Shown here: one piece after another, positions 7,766 through 16,733 of the stretch
Numbering within the stretch: position 1 is the stretch's first letter
How the letters are laid out: each line of letters opens with the position of its first letter
Source: Kineococcus gynurae
Lineage (GTDB): Bacteria > Actinomycetota > Actinomycetes > Actinomycetales > Kineococcaceae
Length of the DNA: 64,000 nt
Reading direction: 5' to 3' (one strand)
NCBI RefSeq assembly: GCF_050871315.1
Contig: NZ_JBJLRE010000018.1
Translations under genes and position numbers: made by a program
Notes under the pieces: generated by a model
Told to the model about the DNA's origin: nothing
The model's database searches: none
What the model saw: only the letters and a program-made list of their open reading frames with translations

Positions 7766-8878
7766 ATGACGCTCGACGCCTCCGCCCCCGCGCGCACCAC
7801 CGGCACCGTCCGGGTGGTGGGCACCGGCCTGCTCGGGACCTCCGCGGCCCTGGCCCTGCACCAGCGGGGGGTCGACGTCGTCCTGGCCGACCCCTCGCCC
7901 ACGGCGATGGCCCTCGCCCGCGACCTGGGGGCCGGCCGGTTCCCGGGTCCCGACGACGACCCCCGCCTGGTCCTCGTGGCCTGCCCGCCCGACGTGGTCG
8001 CCGACGTCGTGGCGGCCGAGCTGGCGAGCCACCCCTCCGCGGTCGTCACCGACGTCGCCAGCGTCAAGAACGGTCCGCTGCTGACCCTCCGGGCCGCCGG
8101 CGCCGACCTCAGCCGCTACGTCGGCGGGCACCCGATGGCGGGCCGGGAGCGGCACGGCGCGGTCGCCGCCCGCAGCGACCTGTTCGCCGGACGCCCGTGG
8201 GTGCTGACCAGCACCGCCGAGACCCGACCGGGCGCCCTTGAGCTGGTCCGCGACCTGGCCGTCGACTGCGGGGCCGCGGTCGTGACCATGGGGGCCGAGG
8301 AGCACGACGCCGCTGTCGCCGTCGTCTCCCACGCCCCCCAGGTCGCGGCCAGCCTGGTCGCGGCCCGGCTGCGCGAGGCCAGCGAGCCCGCGGTGGCCCT
8401 GGCCGGGCAGGGCCTGCGCGACGTCACCCGGATCGCGGCCAGCGACCCGGCGCTCTGGGCGCAGATCCTCGCCGGGAACGCGGCCGAGGTCGCCGACGTG
8501 CTGGCCGAGCTGCGCGCCGACCTCGACGAGGTCATCGGCGCGCTGCGGGCGCTCACCGCCGACCCGGCGGCCCCGGGGGCCCGCGGCCGGCTGGCCCGGG
8601 CGATCGCCGACGGGGGGAGCGGACGCGACCGGATCCCCGGCAAGCACGGCAGCGCGCCGGCCGCCTACGCCACCGTGGTGGTCGTCGTGCCCGACCAGCC
8701 CGGAGAGCTCGCCCGCCTGCTGGGCGACGTCAGCGCGGCCGGGGTGAACCTGGAGGACCTGCGCCTGGAGCACTCGGCCGGGCAGCGCGTGGCCCTGGCC
8801 GCGGTGGACGTGCTGCCGGCGGCCGCCGAGCACCTCGCCACCGCCCTGCGCGCGGGTGGCTGGACCGTCCCGCTCTGA
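7766..8878 (+). CDS. tyrA: Prephenate dehydrogenase
   Basis: TyrA oxidatively decarboxylates prephenate to 4-hydroxyphenylpyruvate using NAD(P) in tyrosine synthesis. This 370-residue protein opens with the Rossmann motif GTGLLGTSAA (about 19-28). It carries the prephenate dehydrogenase signatures VTDVASVKNG and GGHPMAGRERHG, and ends with an ACT domain (about 290-365, TVVVVVPDQPGELARLL) that probably senses tyrosine. The ATG at 7766 lies 61 nt after aroH and has no strong SD. The location between aroH and cmk is typical of actinobacteria. Confidence 0.94.
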   Translation: MTLDASAPARTTGTVRVVGTGLLGTSAALALHQRGVDVVLADPSPTAMALARDLGAGRFPGPDDDPRLVLVACPPDVVADVVAAELASHPSAVVTDVASVKNGPLLTLRAAGADLSRYVGGHPMAGRERHGAVAARSDLFAGRPWVLTSTAETRPGALELVRDLAVDCGAAVVTMGAEEHDAAVAVVSHAPQVAASLVAARLREASEPAVALAGQGLRDVTRIAASDPALWAQILAGNAAEVADVLAELRADLDEVIGALRALTADPAAPGARGRLARAIADGGSGRDRIPGKHGSAPAAYATVVVVVPDQPGELARLLGDVSAAGVNLEDLRLEHSAGQRVALAAVDVLPAAAEHLATALRAGGWTVPL

Positions 8879-8936
8879 GGCGGTCCCGACCCGGGGCGGG
8901 GACGGTCCGGCGACCGGCGGGCCCCGGTCGAGCGGG

Positions 8937-8942
8937 TAACCT
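8937..8942 (+). promoter_or_regulatory. -10 box of cmk, leaderless type
   Basis: TAACCT is followed by 6 nt and the GTG start at 8949. This supports a separate leaderless promoter for the cmk-plsC-der unit. Confidence 0.5.
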
Positions 8943-8948
8943 CGTGCG

Positions 8949-9719
8949 GTGCCCAGCTCCACCGATCCCGCCCCCGTCGACGTGCCCGACAACCCCGTCC
9001 CCGCCCGGCGCGGCGCTCTCGTGGTAGCCGTCGACGGCCCCTCCGGGTCGGGCAAGTCCAGCGTGAGCCGGGCGGTCGCGGCCGAGCTCGGCGTGGCCTT
9101 CCTGGACACCGGCGCCATGTACCGCGCCGCCACCTTCTCGGTCCTGGCCCACGGGGTCGACCTGACCGACCGGGCCGCCGTCGCGGCCCACGTGCGCGGG
9201 GTCGCCCTCGACCTGGACCTCGACGCCGAGGCCGGGGACCGGGCCGAGCTCGTCGTCCTGGTGGCCCCCGACGGTGCGCGTCGCGACGTGACGACCGAGA
9301 TCCGCGGGGCCGAGGTGACCGCTGCGGTCAGCGCGGTGGCCGCCGTCCCGGAGGTGCGTTCCGACCTCGTCCTGCGCCAGCGCGCCATCATCGAGTCCGC
9401 CTGCGCCGCACCGCGTCCCGGTCGGCAGCCGGGCATCGTGGCCGAGGGGCGCGACATCACCACGGTCGTCGCCCCCGACGCCGACGCCCGCATCCTGCTG
9501 ACCGCCTCCGAGGCCGTGCGGATGGCCCGGCGCGCCGGTCAGGACGGTGCTCCCGACGCGACGTCCGAGGCCGTCCGGGCCGCGGTCGTGGGCCGCGACG
9601 CCCTCGACGCGCGCACCACGTCCTTCACCACCGCCGCCGACGGGGTGACCACGGTCGACTCGACCGAGCTGGACTTCGCCGGGACCGTGGCGGCCGTGCT
9701 CGCGGTGGTGCGCCGGTGA
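8949..9719 (+). CDS. cmk: Cytidylate kinase
   Basis: CMP kinase phosphorylates CMP and dCMP with ATP. A 22-residue lead is followed by the P-loop GPSGSGKSSVSR (from about residue 30), DTGAMYRAATF for nucleotide binding, and the lid and base-binding elements GIVAEGRDITTVV and ADARILLTAS. The length of 256 residues is slightly above E. coli Cmk. The GTG at 8949 follows the -10 box by 6 nt. The gene overlaps the acyltransferase by 4 bp. The cmk-plsC-der order is conserved across actinobacteria. Confidence 0.95.
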   Translation: MPSSTDPAPVDVPDNPVPARRGALVVAVDGPSGSGKSSVSRAVAAELGVAFLDTGAMYRAATFSVLAHGVDLTDRAAVAAHVRGVALDLDLDAEAGDRAELVVLVAPDGARRDVTTEIRGAEVTAAVSAVAAVPEVRSDLVLRQRAIIESACAAPRPGRQPGIVAEGRDITTVVAPDADARILLTASEAVRMARRAGQDGAPDATSEAVRAAVVGRDALDARTTSFTTAADGVTTVDSTELDFAGTVAAVLAVVRR

Positions 9720-10459
9720 GCGGCCCGCGTCCGGCCGACCCGGCGCCCTGGACCCGCGCCGTCGGCAAGCTGCTGGCCCACGGCGTCTGGAACGCGAAGG
9801 TGCTCGGCGCCGAGAACGTGCCCCGCACCGGTCCGGTGCTGTTCGCGGCCAACCACGCCTCGATCCTGGACGGGCCGCTGCTCTACGGCGTGACCCCGCG
9901 CCCCGCGCACTTCCTGGTCAAGAAGGAGTTCTTCGAGGGCTCCGCACCCGCCCAGCGCATCGCCGGGTGGGGCCTGCTGAAGGCGGGGCAGATCCCGATC
10001 GACCGCAGCCGCGGCGACCGCGACGCGCTGTCGGCCATGCTCGGGGTCCTCGCCGAGGGGGGTGCCGCCGGGATCTTCCCGGAGGGCACCCGGGGCAGCG
10101 GTGACGCGTCCTCGGTGCGCTCCGGCATCGCCTGGGTCGCCCTGCAGTCCGGCGCCCCGGTCGTGCCGGTGGCCTGCCTGGGGGCGCACCGGCCGGGGGA
10201 GAAGCACCGCTCGACCCCGCCGCTGCGCCGCAAGCTGTTCTTCTGCTTCGGCGAACCGTTCACCGTCGTCAAGGCCGCGGGCGTCCCCGGTCGGGTCGCC
10301 CTGGCCGACGCGGTCGAGCAGGTCCGCCGCAACCTGTCCACCCACGTGCTGCACTCGTTGCAGCGCACCGGGATCCACACCCCGGAGAACCGCGAGGCGG
10401 CCGACGAGCTCGGCCTGGGCGACCTCGCCTCCGACGACCTGCCGGGAGGCACCTCGTGA
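9716..10459 (+). CDS. plsC: 1-acyl-sn-glycerol-3-phosphate acyltransferase family protein
   Basis: A PlsC-family membrane-associated acyltransferase, expected to acylate lysophosphatidate in phospholipid synthesis. The catalytic HX4D box is in NHASILDGP (His47, Asp52), and the acyl-acceptor motif FPEGTR is at 121-126. PVVPVACLG, another family block, follows. The length of 247 residues is normal. The GTG at 9716 overlaps cmk, and the 3' end overlaps der by 4 bp, so the three are likely one transcript. The exact acyl acceptor cannot be read from sequence. Confidence 0.9.
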   Translation: MSGPRPADPAPWTRAVGKLLAHGVWNAKVLGAENVPRTGPVLFAANHASILDGPLLYGVTPRPAHFLVKKEFFEGSAPAQRIAGWGLLKAGQIPIDRSRGDRDALSAMLGVLAEGGAAGIFPEGTRGSGDASSVRSGIAWVALQSGAPVVPVACLGAHRPGEKHRSTPPLRRKLFFCFGEPFTVVKAAGVPGRVALADAVEQVRRNLSTHVLHSLQRTGIHTPENREAADELGLGDLASDDLPGGTS

Positions 10460-11937
10460 CCGATCCGTCCGACGCCCTGAAGCACCACGCCGAGCGCGAG
10501 GTCGAGGAGAACATCGAGGCCGCGCTGCGCAGCGGCCTGGAGGACTACGACCTCTCCGAGGAGGACGCGGCCCTCCTCTCCGACGACGGGTCGGGCGACC
10601 TCGACGACGGCCCCCGCGGGCCGCTGCCGGTGCTCGCCGTGGTCGGGCGCCCCAACGTGGGCAAGTCGACCCTGGTGAACCGCATCATCGGCCGCCGCGA
10701 GGCGGTCGTCGAGGACGTTCCCGGGGTGACCCGGGACCGGGTGTCCTACCCGGCGACCTGGGCCGGACGCGACTTCACGCTGGTCGACACCGGGGGCTGG
10801 GAGAAGAACGTCGAGGGCATGGCCGCCCGGGTCGCCGAGCAGGCCGAGATCGCCGTCGAGCTGGCCGACGCGGTCGTCTTCGTCGTGGACGCCACCGTGG
10901 GCGCGACCGCGACGGACGAGCAGGTCGTCCGGCTGCTGCGCCGGTCCAAGCGACCGGTCGTCCTGGTCGCGAACAAGGTCGACGGCCCCCGGCAGGAGGC
11001 CGACGCCACCGAGCTCTGGTCGCTCGGTCTGGGCGAGCCCTACCCGGTCTCGGCCCTGCACGGGCGGGGCACGGGGGACGCCCTCGACGCCGCGGTCAAG
11101 CTGCTGCCCGAGGTCTCCGCGGTCGGCGGGGCCCTGCCCACCGGCGGCCCCCGTCGCGTCGCCCTGCTGGGGCGGCCCAACGTCGGCAAGTCGAGCATGC
11201 TGAACAAGCTGGCCGGCTCCGAGCGCGTCGTCGTCCACCCGACCGCGGGCACCACCCGCGACCCGGTCGACGAGATGATCGAGCTCGGCGGGCGCACCTG
11301 GCGCTTCGTCGACACCGCCGGGATCCGCCGCCGGGTGCACCTGACCAAGGGTGCGGACTTCTACGCCTCGTTGCGCACGCAGGCCGCGCTGGAGAAGGCC
11401 GAGGTCGCGGTCGTCCTGCTCGACTCCAGCGCCCCGCTCACCGAGCAGGACATCCGGATCGTCACCACGGTCGTCGAGTCCGGCCGGGCCCTGGTGCTCG
11501 CCTACAACAAGTGGGACCTGACCGACGAGGAACGCCGCCACTACCTGGAGCGCGAGATCGAGAAGGAACTCGTCCAGACGCCGTGGGCGCCGCGGGTGAA
11601 CGTGTCGGCCATGACCGGGCGGCACCTGGAGCGGCTCGTGCCGGCCCTCGACACGGCTCTGGAGAGCTGGGACTCCCGCATCCCCACGGGGCGGCTGAAC
11701 TCGTTCCTGGGCACCGTGGTCGCCGCCCATCCGCACCCGGTGCGCGGCGGCAAGCAGCCCCGCATCCTGTTCGGGACCCAGGCCTCGACGCGCCCGCCGC
11801 GGTTCGTGCTGTTCGCGTCGGGCTTCCTGGAGGCCGGCTACCGCCGCTTCCTCGAGCGCCGGCTGCGCGAGGAGTTCGGCTTCGAGGGCACCCCGATCGA
11901 GGTCAGCGTCCGGGTGCGGGAGAAGCGCAAGCGATGA
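10456..11937 (+). CDS. der: Ribosome biogenesis GTPase Der (EngA)
   Basis: Der is an essential tandem GTPase needed for 50S subunit maturation. Two G domains are visible: GRPNVGKST at about 64-72 with DTGGWE and NKVD, and GRPNVGKSS at about 239-247 with DTAGIRRR and NKWD. A C-terminal KH-like domain (about 405-490) follows. An acidic N-terminal extension of about 55 residues is common in actinobacterial Der. At 493 residues the size is as expected. The start is GTG 10456, overlapping plsC. Confidence 0.96.
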   Translation: MTDPSDALKHHAEREVEENIEAALRSGLEDYDLSEEDAALLSDDGSGDLDDGPRGPLPVLAVVGRPNVGKSTLVNRIIGRREAVVEDVPGVTRDRVSYPATWAGRDFTLVDTGGWEKNVEGMAARVAEQAEIAVELADAVVFVVDATVGATATDEQVVRLLRRSKRPVVLVANKVDGPRQEADATELWSLGLGEPYPVSALHGRGTGDALDAAVKLLPEVSAVGGALPTGGPRRVALLGRPNVGKSSMLNKLAGSERVVVHPTAGTTRDPVDEMIELGGRTWRFVDTAGIRRRVHLTKGADFYASLRTQAALEKAEVAVVLLDSSAPLTEQDIRIVTTVVESGRALVLAYNKWDLTDEERRHYLEREIEKELVQTPWAPRVNVSAMTGRHLERLVPALDTALESWDSRIPTGRLNSFLGTVVAAHPHPVRGGKQPRILFGTQASTRPPRFVLFASGFLEAGYRRFLERRLREEFGFEGTPIEVSVRVREKRKR

Positions 11938-11939
11938 GG

Positions 11940-11945
11940 TAGGGT
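11940..11945 (+). promoter_or_regulatory. Probable -10 box of tRNA-Pro
   Basis: TAGGGT overlaps the der stop region and lies about 41 nt before the mature tRNA 5' end. A short 5' leader would be removed by RNase P. The call rests on the hexamer and its position only. Confidence 0.35.
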
Positions 11946-11986
11946 TTCCCTCGGTTCGAACGGCCCGCGAGGGCGGTGAGAGCCAT

Positions 11987-12063
<77 letters not shown>

Positions 12064-12080
12064 GCGGAAGCGCAGGTCAG

Positions 12081-12112
12081 AGCGGGTGCTCGTCTTCGGA
12101 CGGGCACCCGCT
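12081..12112 (+). terminator. Terminator with UUCG tetraloop after tRNA-Pro
   Basis: A 14-bp stem (12081-12094 with 12099-12112, one G-T pair) closes on C-TTCG-G, an extra-stable tetraloop. A T-containing stretch follows. It ends tRNA-Pro transcription and may also insulate the convergent permease gene. Confidence 0.8.
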
Positions 12113-12140
12113 TCGTCGTTGCGGCCCCACCGGGCCGGGA

Positions 12141-13457
12141 TCAGGGGCGGGTGAGGCGGCGGGAGCGGCCGCGGGTGAGCAGGTGGATGACGAGCCCGAC
12201 GACGAGCAGGACGGCGGCCCGCCACCAGACGTCGGCCTCCAGCTGGGTCATCAGGGCGAGCGAGCAGACCACCCCGAGGACGGGGAGTGCCGTGGGGGCG
12301 CGGAAGTGGGCGTGCTCGACCCGGTCCCGACGCAGCCGCAGCACCGCCAGGTTGGTGCTGACGAACACCACCAGCAGCAGGAGCACGACGGTTGCGGCCA
12401 GCGAGGCGAGGGACCCGCTGGCCAGCAGGAGGCCGGAGGCCGCGGTGGTGACGAGGATCGCCACCCACGGGGTGCGCCGCCCCGGAAGCACGCGGGCCAG
12501 CACCGGCGGGAGCAGGCCCTCACGGGCCATGCCGTAGGTGAGCCGGCTGCTCATGATCGAGGTCAGCAGGGCGCCGTTGGCGACGGCGACCAGCGCGACG
12601 ACGGCGTAGAGCCACCCGGGGACCCCGACGTCGGCGACCCGCACGACCTCGAGCAGGGGGCCGTCGGAGTCGACGATGGCGGCGGTGTCGACCGTGGCCC
12701 CGACCGCGAGCCCGACCAGGACGTAGACCGCCCCCGCGACGGCCAGACCGCCGAACAGGGCGCGCGGGTAGGTGCGTGAGGGGTCGAGCGCCTCCTCGGC
12801 GAGGTTGGCCGAGGTCTCGAACCCGACGAAGGAGTAGAAGGCGATGACCGTCGCGGCCAGGATCCCGACGGCGGGGGAGTGGTCGGGGGAGAACTCCACG
12901 ACCCGCTCCAGCGATCCCTCCCCGCGACCGAGGACGAGGACCCCCAGGGCCACGACGAACAGCAGCCCGGCGACCTCGACCACGGTCATGACCACGTTGG
13001 CGCGCAACGAATCACGGATCCCGCGCAGGTTCAGCAGGGCCACCAGGGCGAGGAACACCAGGGCCGCCGGCACGGCGGGGACGTCCAGCAGCGCGCCCAG
13101 GTAGTCCCCGGAGAACGCCAGGGCCAGCCCGGCGACGCTGGTGATCCCGGCGGCCAGCATGCAGAACCCCACGAGGAAGGAGACCGTGTCGTGGCCGAAG
13201 GCGCGCTGCGCGAACACCGCGGCGCCCCCGGCGCGCGGGTACTTGGTGACCAGCTCGGCGTAGGAGGACGCGGTCAGCAGGGCCAGCAGCAGGGCCGCGA
13301 GCAGGGGGACCCAGATCGCCCCGCCCACCTCGCCGGCGAGCGTCCCCACGAGCGCGTAGATCCCGGCCCCGAGGACGTCGCCGAGGATGAACAGGAACAG
13401 CAACCGTCCGCTCACCACGCGCTTGAGCCCGGGGGCGGTGTCGGTGTCGGCGCTCAT
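12141..13457 (-). CDS. APC superfamily amino acid permease
   Basis: A 438-residue inner-membrane transporter with about 12 hydrophobic segments. The N-terminal pattern GDVLGAGIYALVGTLAGEVG is the helix-1 Gly-rich motif of APC amino acid/polyamine transporters. YAELVTKYPRAGGAAVFAQR and FYSFVGFETSANLAEE are also conserved family blocks. The substrate is not determinable; cationic amino acids or polyamines are possible. The ATG at 13457 is the first sensible start. It is transcribed in the same direction as the XRE-cupin regulator lying upstream of it, separated by 136 bp, and that regulator may control it. Confidence 0.85.
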   Translation of the reverse strand: MSADTDTAPGLKRVVSGRLLFLFILGDVLGAGIYALVGTLAGEVGGAIWVPLLAALLLALLTASSYAELVTKYPRAGGAAVFAQRAFGHDTVSFLVGFCMLAAGITSVAGLALAFSGDYLGALLDVPAVPAALVFLALVALLNLRGIRDSLRANVVMTVVEVAGLLFVVALGVLVLGRGEGSLERVVEFSPDHSPAVGILAATVIAFYSFVGFETSANLAEEALDPSRTYPRALFGGLAVAGAVYVLVGLAVGATVDTAAIVDSDGPLLEVVRVADVGVPGWLYAVVALVAVANGALLTSIMSSRLTYGMAREGLLPPVLARVLPGRRTPWVAILVTTAASGLLLASGSLASLAATVVLLLLVVFVSTNLAVLRLRRDRVEHAHFRAPTALPVLGVVCSLALMTQLEADVWWRAAVLLVVGLVIHLLTRGRSRRLTRP

Positions 13458-13593
13458 CGGGGCACCGGGACGGTGCGGGGGGCAGCGGGCATCGGGGACT
13501 CCCGGGTGAGAACTGGACGGCCGGTGGGGCCGGGGTCTCGACCGCAGCCGACGCTAAACCCGTCGCGAGGCCGCGCAACCCGGTGCGCCGCGA

Positions 13594-14154
13594 TCAGATC
13601 GGGTCGGGGGAGTGGGTGTGCATCCGCGCGCCGGTCTCGTCGAAGATGCTCAGCACCTGCGCGGGCCGGGGACCGCTCGCGGCCATGGCGTGCGGCACCC
13701 GGGTGTCGAACTCGGCCGCCTCCCCGCGGTCGAGGACCAGATCCTGCTCCCCGAGCCGGAGCCGTAGTTTCCCGGACAGGACGTAGAGCCACTCGAAACC
13801 CTCGTGCACCCGCAGCCGTTCGACGCTGCCCCCGGGCGGGTAGGTGATCTTCCAGGCCGCCACCGGGGAACCCTCGGGTGTGAGCGGGGTGACCGCCAAC
13901 CCGTTGCGCTGCATCGTGGCCCGTCGGACCCGGGGATCGGGGGCGGCGGTGCGGACCAGGTCGTCGAGGGAGATCCCGAGCTGCCGCGTGAGGGGGAGCA
14001 GCAGTTCCAGCCCCGCCTGGCGCTTCCCCGACTCCAGGCGGGAGAGGGTGCTGACGGACATCGCCGTCCGACCGGCCAGGTCCTCCAGCGTCCAGCCGCG
14101 CCGCGTCCGCGCGGCCCGCAGTCGGGGACCCACGTGCTGCAGGGCGTCGTCCAC
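13594..14154 (-). CDS. XRE-family regulator with C-terminal cupin domain
   Basis: A 186-residue regulator. The N-terminal helix-turn-helix (about 10-65, RGWTLEDLAGRTAMSVSTLS) is joined to a cupin_2 domain (about 110-180) with the sequence LYVLSGKLRLRLGEQDLVL. XRE-cupin proteins sense small ligands and often regulate amino acid or redox genes nearby. I chose GTG 14154 because AAAGGAGG lies 5 nt upstream; longer in-frame extensions run into the divergent gene. An inverted repeat at 14163-14181 overlaps its own leader, suggesting autoregulation. Likely targets are the divergent flavoprotein and the downstream APC permease. Confidence 0.88.
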   Translation of the reverse strand: MDDALQHVGPRLRAARTRRGWTLEDLAGRTAMSVSTLSRLESGKRQAGLELLLPLTRQLGISLDDLVRTAAPDPRVRRATMQRNGLAVTPLTPEGSPVAAWKITYPPGGSVERLRVHEGFEWLYVLSGKLRLRLGEQDLVLDRGEAAEFDTRVPHAMAASGPRPAQVLSIFDETGARMHTHSPDPI

Positions 14155-14162
14155 GACCCCTC

Positions 14163-14189
14163 CTTTGCCGATCCTGCAAAGATGTTTGC
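14163..14189. promoter_or_regulatory. Candidate operator between the XRE-cupin gene and the flavoprotein
   Basis: CTTTGC, 7 nt and GCAAAG form an inverted repeat at 14163-14181, and another TTTGC follows at 14185-14189. TTTGCCGATC and TTTGCGATC also form a direct repeat. The site covers the leader of the regulator and lies 33-60 bp before the divergent start, a good position for dual control. Confidence 0.5.
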
Positions 14190-14221
14190 GATCAGAGCCT
14201 AACTCCTCCCACCCTGGACGC

Positions 14222-15169
14222 ATGGGAACGGACTGGGACGCGATCGTCGTCGGTGGGGGAGCGGCCGGACTGGCGGCGGCCCTGATGCTCGGGCGGTCGA
14301 GGCGCCGGATACTCGTCCTGGACGCGGGTGAGCCGCGCAACCGCTTCGCCGCGCACATGCAGGCGGTCCTGGGTCACGACGGGGTCCCGCCGGAGCAGCT
14401 GCTGGCCCGCGGCCGGGAGGAGGTGCGCCGCTACGGGGTGCAGGTCGAGGAGGCGGTCGTGCACGGGGTCGCGGAGGACGCGACGGGGCTCGCTGTCGAG
14501 ACCGACGGGGCCGCGCTGCGCACCCGCGCCCTGGTCGTCGCGACGGGTGTCCGCGACACGCTGCCGCCGGTGCCGGGACTGGCCGAGCACTGGGGGCGCA
14601 GCGTCCTGCACTGCCCCTACTGCCACGGCTGGGAGGTCCGCGACCGCGACCTCGGTGTCCTGGTGCAGTCACCCATGGGGGCCCACCAGGCCCAGCTCGT
14701 GCGCCAGCTCAGCGACTCGGTGACGGTCTTCACCGGCGTGGCGGGGACGCCCGCCGACGTGCTCGGCCCGGCCGCCGAGCGGTTGCGTTCCCGCGGCGTC
14801 CGCATCGTGCCCGAGCCCGTCCTGGACGTCGTCGGGTCGGACTCCGCGCTGCAGGCGGTGCGGACCGCGGACGGGACCGAGCACCCGGTGCAGGCGTTGT
14901 TCGTGGCCGCGGCGCTGCAGCCGCTCGACGGGTTCCTGTCCGGGCTCGACCTGGCCCGGGCCGACACCCCGGTCGGACGGTTCCTGGCGGTGGACCCCAT
15001 GCAGCGCACCAGTTCTCCGCGGATCTGGGCCGCGGGGAACGTGGCCGCCCCGATGGCCAACGTCCCCCTCGCCACCGCGGCCGGGACGATGGCCGGCGCG
15101 GCGGTCAACGCGGCGCTCACCGAGGAGGACTTCGACCGAGCCGCGTGGGCCGCGGGTACCCCGTCCTGA
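14222..15169 (+). CDS. Thioredoxin reductase-like NAD(P)/FAD oxidoreductase
   Basis: A 315-residue flavoprotein of the thioredoxin-reductase fold. The FAD dinucleotide motif GGGAAGLAAA is near the N-terminus (about 11-20). A redox-active CPYC motif is at Cys131-Cys134 (LHCPYCHGWE). A C-terminal FAD contact, IWAAGNVAAP, is present. The central NAD(P)-binding region lacks an obvious GxGxxG (VLVQSPMGAHQAQ). No thioredoxin gene is adjacent, and the CPYC-HGWE context is typical of the TrxR-like oxidoreductases seen beside XRE/MarR regulators rather than of housekeeping TrxB. It is divergent from the XRE-cupin gene, which likely controls it. Confidence 0.85.
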   Translation: MGTDWDAIVVGGGAAGLAAALMLGRSRRRILVLDAGEPRNRFAAHMQAVLGHDGVPPEQLLARGREEVRRYGVQVEEAVVHGVAEDATGLAVETDGAALRTRALVVATGVRDTLPPVPGLAEHWGRSVLHCPYCHGWEVRDRDLGVLVQSPMGAHQAQLVRQLSDSVTVFTGVAGTPADVLGPAAERLRSRGVRIVPEPVLDVVGSDSALQAVRTADGTEHPVQALFVAAALQPLDGFLSGLDLARADTPVGRFLAVDPMQRTSSPRIWAAGNVAAPMANVPLATAAGTMAGAAVNAALTEEDFDRAAWAAGTPS

Positions 15170-15188
15170 TCCCCGTCCTGACCCCGCC

Positions 15189-16733
15189 TCAGCCCTGGTC
15201 GAGCACCGCGTAGCCGAACGGGTCGAGGTCCAGCCGGTCGGCACCCCGGTGCAGCCCGCGTTCCAGCACGACCCGGGCCGCGCCGATCCCGGTGAGGTCG
15301 GACCCCGTGCGGGCCCCCGAGGGGTTCAGCGCGACCACCAGGGACCCGCCGCGGACGTAGACGAACGGGTAGTCGTGGTGCAGCACGTCCAGGTCGGCGT
15401 CGACCCGCAGCCGGTCGTCCCGGCTCCGGAGGCCGATGACCGCCCGGGTGAAGGCGAGCAGGGAGGAGGGATCGATCCGTTGGTCGGCCACCGTGGGCCG
15501 GTCCGGTCGCGGGTCCTGCGGCAGGTAGCGCGACTCCCGGGCCGTCTCGGCCCCGCCCCAGGGCATCGGGGTCCGCGATCCGGCCCGTTCGTAGCGCGGG
15601 CCGAGGCTCGAACCCTCCAGCGGTCCGACCCCCTCGACGTAGCGCATCCCGATCTCTTCGCCGTAGTAGAGGGAGGGCAGGGCCGCCCACGTGAGCGTCA
15701 GCAGCGTGACGATCCGCGCCTGGTCGGCGTCCCGGGGCCCGGCCACGGGTCGGGTCACGTCGTGGTTCGCGGTCGGCAGACCCACCACGCCGGGCCGCGG
15801 CCCCGCGGCGATGGCGGCCGCGGCGCGTCGCCAGGCGGTGACGAAGGTCCGCGTCGTGCCGCGCCCGGCGGCGTCGGCCCAGCAGGTCTTCTGGTTCCAG
15901 TGCTCGTGGACGGTGCCGACGCCGTTGTTCCAGAGCGAGCGCCAGGGCAGCCCGTCGTCCTCGCCGCCGAACTGCAGCAGGAAGTCGGCGTGGAACCCGG
16001 CGGGGACCGAGGTCGCCGGGTCACCCCACTCCGCGATCAGCACCCGTCCCGGGTAGGTCGCCTCGATCCAGTCGCGCAGCTGCGTCCAGAGTTTCCGGGT
16101 CTCGACGTGGCCGGGATCGTCCTTGACCAGGGAGGCCGCCATGTCGACGCGGAACCCGGCGACCCCGCGGTCGAACCAGAAGGACATGATGTCGCGCAAC
16201 GCCTTCCGGTTGGCCCGCGGTCCCGGGGCGTCGACGTCCTGCCGCCAGGGCTCGGCCGGGTCCTCCCGGGCGTAGCCGTAGTTCAGGGCCGGTTGGCAGG
16301 CGAAGAAGTTCGGGAGGTACCACCAGTCCGCCCCGCCCGGGCCCGGGACGAACCCGTCGGCGGGGACGTCGGACCGGATGTAGCGGTCGGGCTCGTCCCG
16401 GAACCAGGGGTGGGTGTCGGAGGTGTGCCCGGCCACCAGGTCCAGCAGGACGGCGATCCCCCGCGCCCCGGCCTCCCGGGTCAGCGTCCGGAGGTCCTCC
16501 TCGGTGCCGTACCGCGGAGCGATCCGGGTGAAGTCGGCGACGTCGTACCCCGCGTCGGCGAAGGGTGAGGCGAAGCACGGGCTCAGCCAGATCGCGCCGA
16601 CCCCCAACCAGGCCAGGTGGTCCAGGGCCGCCACGATCCCGGGCAGGTCCCCGATGCCGTCGCCGTCGGCGTCGGCGAAACTCTGCGGGTAGATCTGGTA
16701 GAGCACCCCGGTCTGCAGGTCGAGCGACGTCAT
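15189..16733 (-). CDS. GH13 family alpha-glycosidase
   Basis: A 514-residue cytoplasmic (no signal peptide) GH13 enzyme acting on alpha-glucosidic bonds. Conserved regions: YQIYPQSFADADGDGIGDL near the start, LDLVAGHTS (region I), FRVDMAAS with nucleophile Asp197 (II), IAEWGDP with acid/base Glu235 (III), and TANHDVTRP with Asp325 (IV). It resembles oligo-alpha-glucosidases more than secreted amylases. The ATG at 16733 overlaps the stop of the GH35-like gene upstream by 4 bp and has GGAGGAGGAAGG before it, so the two are co-translated. The pair is divergent from a lacI gene with paired operators between. The substrate is unknown. Confidence 0.88.
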   Translation of the reverse strand: MTSLDLQTGVLYQIYPQSFADADGDGIGDLPGIVAALDHLAWLGVGAIWLSPCFASPFADAGYDVADFTRIAPRYGTEEDLRTLTREAGARGIAVLLDLVAGHTSDTHPWFRDEPDRYIRSDVPADGFVPGPGGADWWYLPNFFACQPALNYGYAREDPAEPWRQDVDAPGPRANRKALRDIMSFWFDRGVAGFRVDMAASLVKDDPGHVETRKLWTQLRDWIEATYPGRVLIAEWGDPATSVPAGFHADFLLQFGGEDDGLPWRSLWNNGVGTVHEHWNQKTCWADAAGRGTTRTFVTAWRRAAAAIAAGPRPGVVGLPTANHDVTRPVAGPRDADQARIVTLLTLTWAALPSLYYGEEIGMRYVEGVGPLEGSSLGPRYERAGSRTPMPWGGAETARESRYLPQDPRPDRPTVADQRIDPSSLLAFTRAVIGLRSRDDRLRVDADLDVLHHDYPFVYVRGGSLVVALNPSGARTGSDLTGIGAARVVLERGLHRGADRLDLDPFGYAVLDQG

